64,000 nt of DNA. It comes from Mikania micrantha (Eukaryota > Streptophyta > Magnoliopsida > Asterales > Asteraceae). Positions 58,334-64,000 of this stretch are shown piece after piece; the first letter of the stretch is position 1; every line of letters begins with the position of its first letter. Made by a program: the position numbers and the translations under genes. A model generated the notes under the pieces. It ran no database searches and was not told the DNA's origin. It was given only the letters and a program-made list of their open reading frames with translations. The stretch is taken from assembly GCA_009363875.1 (NCBI GenBank), contig CM018696.1, forward strand, positions 22,209,475 through 22,273,474, given 5' to 3'.

Positions 58334-61300
58334 TTGGCAGGGCAAAAGAAGGGAGAAAAAACAACAAAGGATGGAACGAAGAAGGACAGAGTGGTGGTCC
58401 ATGAAATTTATACCATAAGTGGTAATGCTGAAGACTTTAAGTTTAACTCAAAGAGGCGCGTAAGGAACCTAGAGGCATGGATGTGCACACCGCTGACAAG
58501 ACCGGCGTGTGATGGATGTTACAGCACAAAACCACTAAACATAACTGCCTTCATTGGAAGATATAAAATGAATAGTGTTTTCGTATATACAGGAAGTGCG
58601 TCAGATATTCTTTATGAGCACACCTTCAGGAAAATGTCCTAGGAAGACCAACAGTTGATGGAAAGAGTTGATTACCCGGTGATGGGTTTTTCTGGAGAAA
58701 TGGTGAAGCCAACGGGGAAAATAAGTTTACCATTAACCATAGGAGAAGGAAGGAAGCAGCATACTATCAACATAATGTTGTTAATAATAAAAGCGGAGAC
58801 GAAACATAATGTGATTTTGGGAAGAGTGGCTTTGGGCCTTTTAGCCACGTGGGTATCAACAGCTCAAGGGATGACGATACTTCCCACTCCGGGAGGACAA
58901 CTATGTATCAAGGCAGAAGAATGTGCACCGCTGGAAAGGTGGGTACCAGCCCCATATAAAGAGGTACGGTTGTTGGAGGATGAAAAATGGAGCCCTAACC
59001 CTGAGTTCCCAGAGCAAACAGTTACGCTGGGAAAAGACTTATTAGAAAGGGTCCGCTATCACTTAAAGGATCTCTTAAGGGAATACATGGACGTCTTCGC
59101 TTTCCAACATTCAGATATGACGGGAGTACCGCGGGAGATAGTGGGGCACCAGTTGAAAATCACCCATCCAAAAAACCAGTGGTTCAAAAGTAGAGGAGTA
59201 TGGGACCGAAAAGAAAGGAAGCATTCATCAAGGAAGTAAGGAAATTGGTGGAGGCACGAATTTTAAGAGAAACCAAACACCAAACATTGGTAGCCAACCC
59301 AGTGATGGTGCGAAAGTCGGACGGCACTTGGCGAATGTGCGTCGACTACAAGGACTTGAATAAAGCTTGCCCGAAAGATAATTACCCGCTTCCAGAATTA
59401 GATCTTAAAGTGGATTCGCTTGCTGATTTCCCGTTTAAATGCTTCCTTGACGCTTATAAGGGATACCATCAGGTCCAAATGGCAGAGGAAGATGAAAACA
59501 AGACGGCCTTTCACACGTACATAGGTATCTTCTGTTACACAAAGATGCCTTTTGGATTAAAGAATGCGGGGCTACGTACCAGAGAATGATGGATATGGTG
59601 TTCAAGGACCAGATTGGGAAGAATTTGGAGGTTTATGTGGATGAGTTAGTAGTCAAAAGCAAAGGGGAAAAGATTATGTTTGCGGATGTAGCATAAACAT
59701 TGATGCAATTGTGCAAGTATAACATTAAGTGAAACCCAACTAAGTGTGCATTTGGGGTCATAGAAGGGAAATTTCTTGGAGTGGTTGTGACCAACGAAGG
59801 ATTTAGGGCTAACCCCGAGAAGGTAGCCGCCATTAGGCACAGAAGGTGGTGGCACATGTGAATTCCTTGCTGGTGGCCAACCAAATAAACATAGTATATG
59901 AAATTAAAGAAAAACGAATGAGGCAATACGTACAAGTCATTGAAAGTTTAAAGGCTAAATTTGAAAGCTGTATAGTGATACACGTTTCGTTAAGCCAAAA
60001 TTAGAAGGCGGACACCTTGAGTAAATTGGCCTCAAGCTTTGAAGACCCTGTCAAAGAGATTACGGTAGATGAGATCCCTGCCCCAAACATAGAGATAAGA
60101 ATGGTGAATGCAATACAGAAAAAAGACACTACTTGGATGGACCCCATAGTTAATTATCTAGTAAAAGGAGAGCTCCCGGAAGATAGGATGCAAGCGCACA
60201 AGTTGCGTTGCAAAGCTCGGCAGTATGAGATGCAGGGTGACAACTTGTATAGAAGAACATTCCTAGGTCCCCTACTAAAGTGTGTGGACATGGAGGAGGC
60301 CAATTACTTGGTAAGGGAAGTCCATGCAGGTATTTGCGAAATTCATGTCGGACCCCGATTTGTGGTAGCTAAGTTAACCAATGCGGGGTACTATTGGCAA
60401 GGGATGCATCTTAGTGCAGTGGAGGAGGTTAGAAAGTGTCAGGCCTTCCAAAAGCATGCACCTTACCTGACGCGCCCAAAAAACGTGCTTATACCGGTAA
60501 CCTCTGCGAGGCCTTTCCAGAAATGGGCTGTTGATTTGGTGGGACCATTTCCTCAAGGACCGGGAAAAGTGAAGTTTTTGATAGTAGCGGTTGATTACTT
60601 CACTAAGTGGGTTGAATCAAAGCCACTGTCAATGATCACAACCAGACACGTCAAGAAGTTCATTTGGGAGCAAATAGTGTGCCATTTTGGGATGCCTTTG
60701 TATCTGGTCAGTGACAATGGAACTCAATTCACTGAAAAGTTTTCAAACAATGGTGTGAGGAAATGAAGATAAAGCAGGTTTTCAGCTCAGGTAGCCCATC
60801 CCCAAAGTAATGGACAGGTGGAAAGGATTAACAGAAGCTTGGTGGAGGGTTTGAAGACTTGATTGGATGGGGTGGGCACCTCGTGGGTAGATGAGTTACC
60901 CAATGTCTTATGGGTGTACCGAACAATGCGTAAGACCAGCAATGGAAAAACACCCTTTTGTCTCACTTATGGATCTGAAACCATGATTCCGGCAGAAATA
61001 GGGTCACTGGCACGAAGAATGGCGGCACTCGGCGTGATTGAAAATGATGAGGAACTAAGAAGGAACTTGGAGGTACTCGAAGAAAGGAGGGAACATGCGG
61101 AAATAAAAGAAGAAAGGTACAAAAGGCAGCTGGAGAAGAGTTACAACAAAAAAATACACCTGGTCACGTTCAAGAAGGGAGACTATGTATGGTGAAACAA
61201 CAAGGCAAGTAGAGCAGAAGAATTAGGAAAGATGGGGCCAAACTGGGAGGGACCCTATGTGGTTGATGAAGTTTTGGGTAAGGGAGCATACAAGTTATCG

Positions 61301-61366
61301 TTAATTGACGGAAGCAAGGTGCTGCGATCATGGAATGGGGCTCAATTAAAAAAATGTTACATGTAA
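58334..61366 (+). pseudogene. Pol of the Tat element: protease, RT, integrase (broken)
   Basis: Protease core VFVYTGSASDILYEHTF has Tyr in place of the catalytic Asp. RT has VRKSDGTWRMCVDYKDLNKA, CPKDNYPLPELD, YHQVQMAEEDENKTAF, MPFGLKNAG and YVDELVVKS, where YVDD has become YVDE. After about 59840 the RT thumb and most of RNase H are deleted and only a linker remains (RMRQYVQVIESLKAKFE). Integrase follows: an HHCC-like zinc domain with the last Cys pair reading KCQAFQ, then WAVDLVGPFP, VSDNGTQF and NGQVERINRS giving D, D and E, and a C-terminal TPFCLTYGSE...GPNWEGPYVV block ending KKCYM. Stops and shifts at several points (58640, 59200, 59690, 60764, 60860, 61193). Confidence 0.88.
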
Positions 61367-61494
61367 AAATCGAAAATGTTTTGCTCTGAGCAGTTAAAAT
61401 AGCATACGATATCTAGCTTTTGGAGAAATGACAAAGGGCATACTTAAATATACAGGCAAACGCGTATAAAGGATTCCCAAAATATCTTTTAACT

Positions 61495-62046
61495 CGCACA
61501 TAAGCGCAGAAGACCCTGAAAAGGTCTTATACCCTTAAAAGGTATTCTAATTTATGATAACGCGCACATAAGCGCGGAAGACCCTCAAAAGGTCTTATAC
61601 CCTCAAAAGGCATTCTAATTTATGATAACGTGCGCATAAGTGCGGAAAACCCTCAAATGGTCTTATACCTTCAAAATGTATTCTAATTTATGATAACGCG
61701 CGCATAAGCGTAGAAGACCCTCAAAAGGTCTTATACCCTCAAAAGGTATTCTAATTTGTGATAACACGCGCATAAGTGTGGAAGACCCTCAAAAGGTCTG
61801 ATACCCTCAAAAGGTATTCTAATTTATGATAACGCACGCATAAGCACGGAAGACCCTCAAAAGGTCTTATACACTAAAAAGGTATTTTAAATCATACTGA
61901 CGCACACATAAGCGCGAAAGACCCTCAAAATGTCTTATACCCTCAAAATGTATTCTAGTTTATATTGACACACAGATAAGCGCAGAGGACTTTCATAAGG
62001 TCTTACATCCCTTGAAGGTATTTTGCCCTCAAAATAGTATTCGGGC
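61495..62046 (+). repeat. 68-bp tandem array, 8 units
   Basis: CATAAG marks fall at 61499, 61567, 61635, 61703, 61771, 61839 and 61907, with GATAAG at 61975: every spacing is exactly 68 bp. Each unit reads like CATAAGCGCGGAAGACCCTC, AAAAGGTCTTATACCCTCAA and AAGGTATTCTAATTTATGAT, with an internal 18-bp near-repeat (ACCCTCAAAAGGTCTTAT / ACCCTCAAAAGGTATTCT). The array follows the pol stop in the region where Tat elements are known to build satellites. A ninth unit near 62051 is out of register. Confidence 0.95.
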
Positions 62047-63296
62047 GTGCGTATAAGTTCAAAGAAACCTTAGAAGGTCTCATAATTTATTGTGGTAAGT
62101 ACAAAAGCAGGGGAAAATAATGCATCAGGAATAAAATAAAAGCATTAACCAACAAGCCAAAACTCATTCACTAATAAAATAATACATCAGGAATAAAATA
62201 AAATAAAATTATCCTTAAACAAATACGGTCACGATTGTATAAACAAACCCTAAACCCTAAACAAGATAGCAAGTCACAACGGGAAGGTGGAGCAAAGTAG
62301 CATCTTCAAGATAGCGGTCTTGTAAATGTTATTTCAGACAATAATAACATCATAGTGGCATCATAAGCAGGCCGGAAGTTGTCCAACATGGGATAACCAG
62401 CAACCTTGCCTCAAGAATTCAAGAAGAGCCCAGGACGTGCCCCTCCTCGCCTTTGCAGGGACAAATGGAGGTGACATGTGATAATAAACCATCGAATCAC
62501 CAAACCCCCAGGTAAAGCATTGGGGGTGGGGTGGGGAGAATTTACACCATGACGACCTTCCACCACCACATCGGATAGGCGATCTTTGACATGTAATATT
62601 AAACCCTCGGGTTTGGAAAAGGCCCACCGGTTAAAGCCCTTCCAATGCTGTTCAGAGAAAAAGGAGTTTGGCATGTAGCAGCTTAAAAGCATAGAGGGCT
62701 TGAGCCCCGACATGTGATAAGAAACCCTCAAATACTTGTGGATCTTGGATTTGAACCAAGAAAATTATGTCCTATATATAGAACTCCAAAAGCCTGTAAC
62801 GTATCTCTAAAAAATATTTTGGATTCTGTCGTTACACCTAGGAAGATATCGCATTTATGACTTTTAAATACAATATCCCACTTGGGTTACTGTATCTAGG
62901 TGTTGGGATATTCGAGGCTCAGATGCTTGACAAGATGTTTGACAAGACATAATAGTCATAGTTCAGACGCTACCTTCCCTATACAAGTTATTTTTTCTTG
63001 TTACCCATGGTCATTTCTTTTTTACCAATATATTCCACACATGAACAAGCAAACGCGCAAATGAATCAACACAACCAGGCATAACATGCTTAGTACAAGA
63101 TGCTACCCCTGGGCTATGTCCTTTCATTTGTCCTTTTTATCACGTTACTTGTTTCATTTGGATTTACGAATCATGTTTAATATACCAAATCATAGATATC
63201 AAACGCATGCAAAACAAACAAGTTTACAGATAAACCTAGGATTGCATCATAAACTAAAGTACAGGATAACCAAAACGCAATTACAATTAGCAAGCT
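62047..63296 (+). other. 3' untranslated region of the Tat element
   Basis: Non-coding. GACATGTGATAATAAACC, GACATGTAATATTAAACCC and GACATGTGATAAGAAACCC start at 62473, 62588 and 62709, a diverged direct repeat with a period of 115-121 bp. A small CCCTAAA doublet lies at about 62246. Otherwise AT-rich without a gene. Confidence 0.5.
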
Positions 63297-64000
63297 TCAA
63301 GATGGTGACATTTTCTCCTTAGGAGGATCCATTTCATCTTCCTCATCATCAAGCCTTGCAGGAGACCTTAGAAGAACCTGCAAATTGGTAAGGTCGTCAT
63401 CAGAAGCTGTGCGGGTAATATCCCCGATGATAGGCAACTTAGTATCACTCAGCGCATCATAAGCAGTAGTCAAAATGTCATATCCAAGGGTAAGGAACAC
63501 GTGGTGATCATCCAAAGTCCACCCTGACTTAGCCATCTCAAAACCATCCTTCATACCTTGCTGACGACCAACCATATCAGAAGCAGTGGAGAGCTGCTCG
63601 ACCAGTCCCAAGTATGTGGGGGTCATCCGTATAGCTTCAAAAGAATGAGGAACTCCCTCACTAATCAACCAATGCTTTTGAGACTTTAAGGAAGCATGAG
63701 CCTCCTCTAAAGAATGCTTCTTGGAGGGAAGAGCCTCGAATTCCTTGGTTTTCGCTTCAGCCTCCTCCGCCATGAATTTTATACGAGCCCGGGACTCTTT
63801 GAGTTCGGCAGATCGCGCGACGATGATTTTCTGCGAAAACCCTTTATTGCACACGAACTCATCCCTCTCTTTCGCTAGCAGGGCATCTAAGGAATGGATC
63901 TTTGAATCCTTCTCGTCTAACTGCTTTAAGGCGCTAGCGCGATCCGCGCGCAAATCTGTAACTTGGCCACGAAGTGAAGATAATTCTACTTGTTCCTTCT
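63297..64000 (-). CDS. Antisense ORF of the Tat element (partial)
   Basis: An uninterrupted minus-strand frame enters from beyond the right edge and ends at TGA 63297-63299, giving at least 233 codons. The first 110 residues are charged and heptad-like (KQLDEKDSKIHSLDALLAKE, ELKESRARIKFMAEEAEAKT), suggesting a long coiled coil. The rest contains LVEQLSTASDMVGRQQGMKD, GFEMAKSGWTLDDHHVF and an acidic tail DDEEDEMDPPKEK. The layout resembles the C-terminal part of putative gypsy-type transposon proteins (Transposase_28 group), reported as antisense ORFs in Tat elements. Function unknown. It is open while the neighbouring gag-pol is broken. The start lies outside the window. Confidence 0.65.
   Translation of the reverse strand, partial: KEQVELSSLRGQVTDLRADRASALKQLDEKDSKIHSLDALLAKERDEFVCNKGFSQKIIVARSAELKESRARIKFMAEEAEAKTKEFEALPSKKHSLEEAHASLKSQKHWLISEGVPHSFEAIRMTPTYLGLVEQLSTASDMVGRQQGMKDGFEMAKSGWTLDDHHVFLTLGYDILTTAYDALSDTKLPIIGDITRTASDDDLTNLQVLLRSPARLDDEEDEMDPPKEKMSPS

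Larger units (their letters stand above)
53331..64000 (+). mobile_element. Ty3/Gypsy Tat-lineage element, right part beyond window
   Basis: Order: the end of a 5' LTR (to 53706), a primer-binding region TGGCGCCATCTGTGGGA (53714-53730), a nested solo LTR (53751-56631), gag (56659-58320), protease-RT-RNaseH remnant-integrase (58334-61366), a 68-bp tandem array (61495-62046), and an antisense ORF (63297 to beyond 64000). This fits Tat-lineage elements, in which extra ORFs and tandem repeats occur between pol and the 3' LTR. The 3' LTR is not in the window. Gag-pol is dead through stops, shifts and a large RT/RNase H deletion. Confidence 0.8.

Noticed and set aside
62246..62262. Telomere-like AAACCCTAAACCCTAAAC
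   Set aside because: Only two units, not a telomeric array.

Overview
The window is plant nuclear DNA, almost certainly from an asterid eudicot and probably Asteraceae. This rests on AT-rich sequence with consensus plant splice sites, the retrotransposon lineages present, and the wording of their proteins. Nothing prokaryotic is visible: no operons, rRNA, CRISPR or tRNA genes. One host gene can be assembled in full. Nearly all the rest is transposable-element (TE) sequence, often nested.

The host gene is a G-type lectin S-receptor-like serine/threonine kinase on the minus strand (20171-39125). Its seven exons join into an uninterrupted 836-codon reading frame. Intron 3 is about 15.2 kb long and holds a gene-capturing Helitron, three smaller Helitrons, a tRNA-derived SINE, hAT debris and a whole Copia element. 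Intron 1 carries a fold-back repeat.

Layout, left to right. 1-5880: 3' half of a decayed Copia element of Sirevirus type with an extra ORF region after pol. 8200-10916: a PIF/Harbinger transposon (minus) split by a solo LTR with a TAGGC target-site duplication. 11023-12351: an ATTCGAA-rich element, partly in tandem duplicate. 12891-13724: a TTA-flanked terminal-inverted-repeat element carrying a molybdate-transporter (MOT1) fragment. 14412-16880: end of a Ty3 element (minus). 18850-19400: Copia remnant. 20171-39125: the kinase gene. 40135-41858: tandem duplication. 41943-43098: Athila-like ORF remnant. 44308-47031: solo LTR with a CATGA duplication. 47643-51594: MITEs and a Helitron with a nested MITE. 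53330-64000: a Tat-lineage Ty3 element, with a solo LTR inserted before gag, decayed gag-pol, a 68-bp tandem array, and an open antisense ORF running off the right edge.

The strongest observations are these: an intact kinase gene spread across a TE-packed intron; a Helitron in that intron carrying exon fragments of phenylalanyl-tRNA synthetase beta, a DnaJ protein and a cytoplasmic kinase; the exact 68-bp array whose monomers each encode two mini-hairpins; the open antisense ORF beside a dead pol; and putative splice sites conserved in three related LTRs. All boundaries and homologies were read by eye, without database searches.
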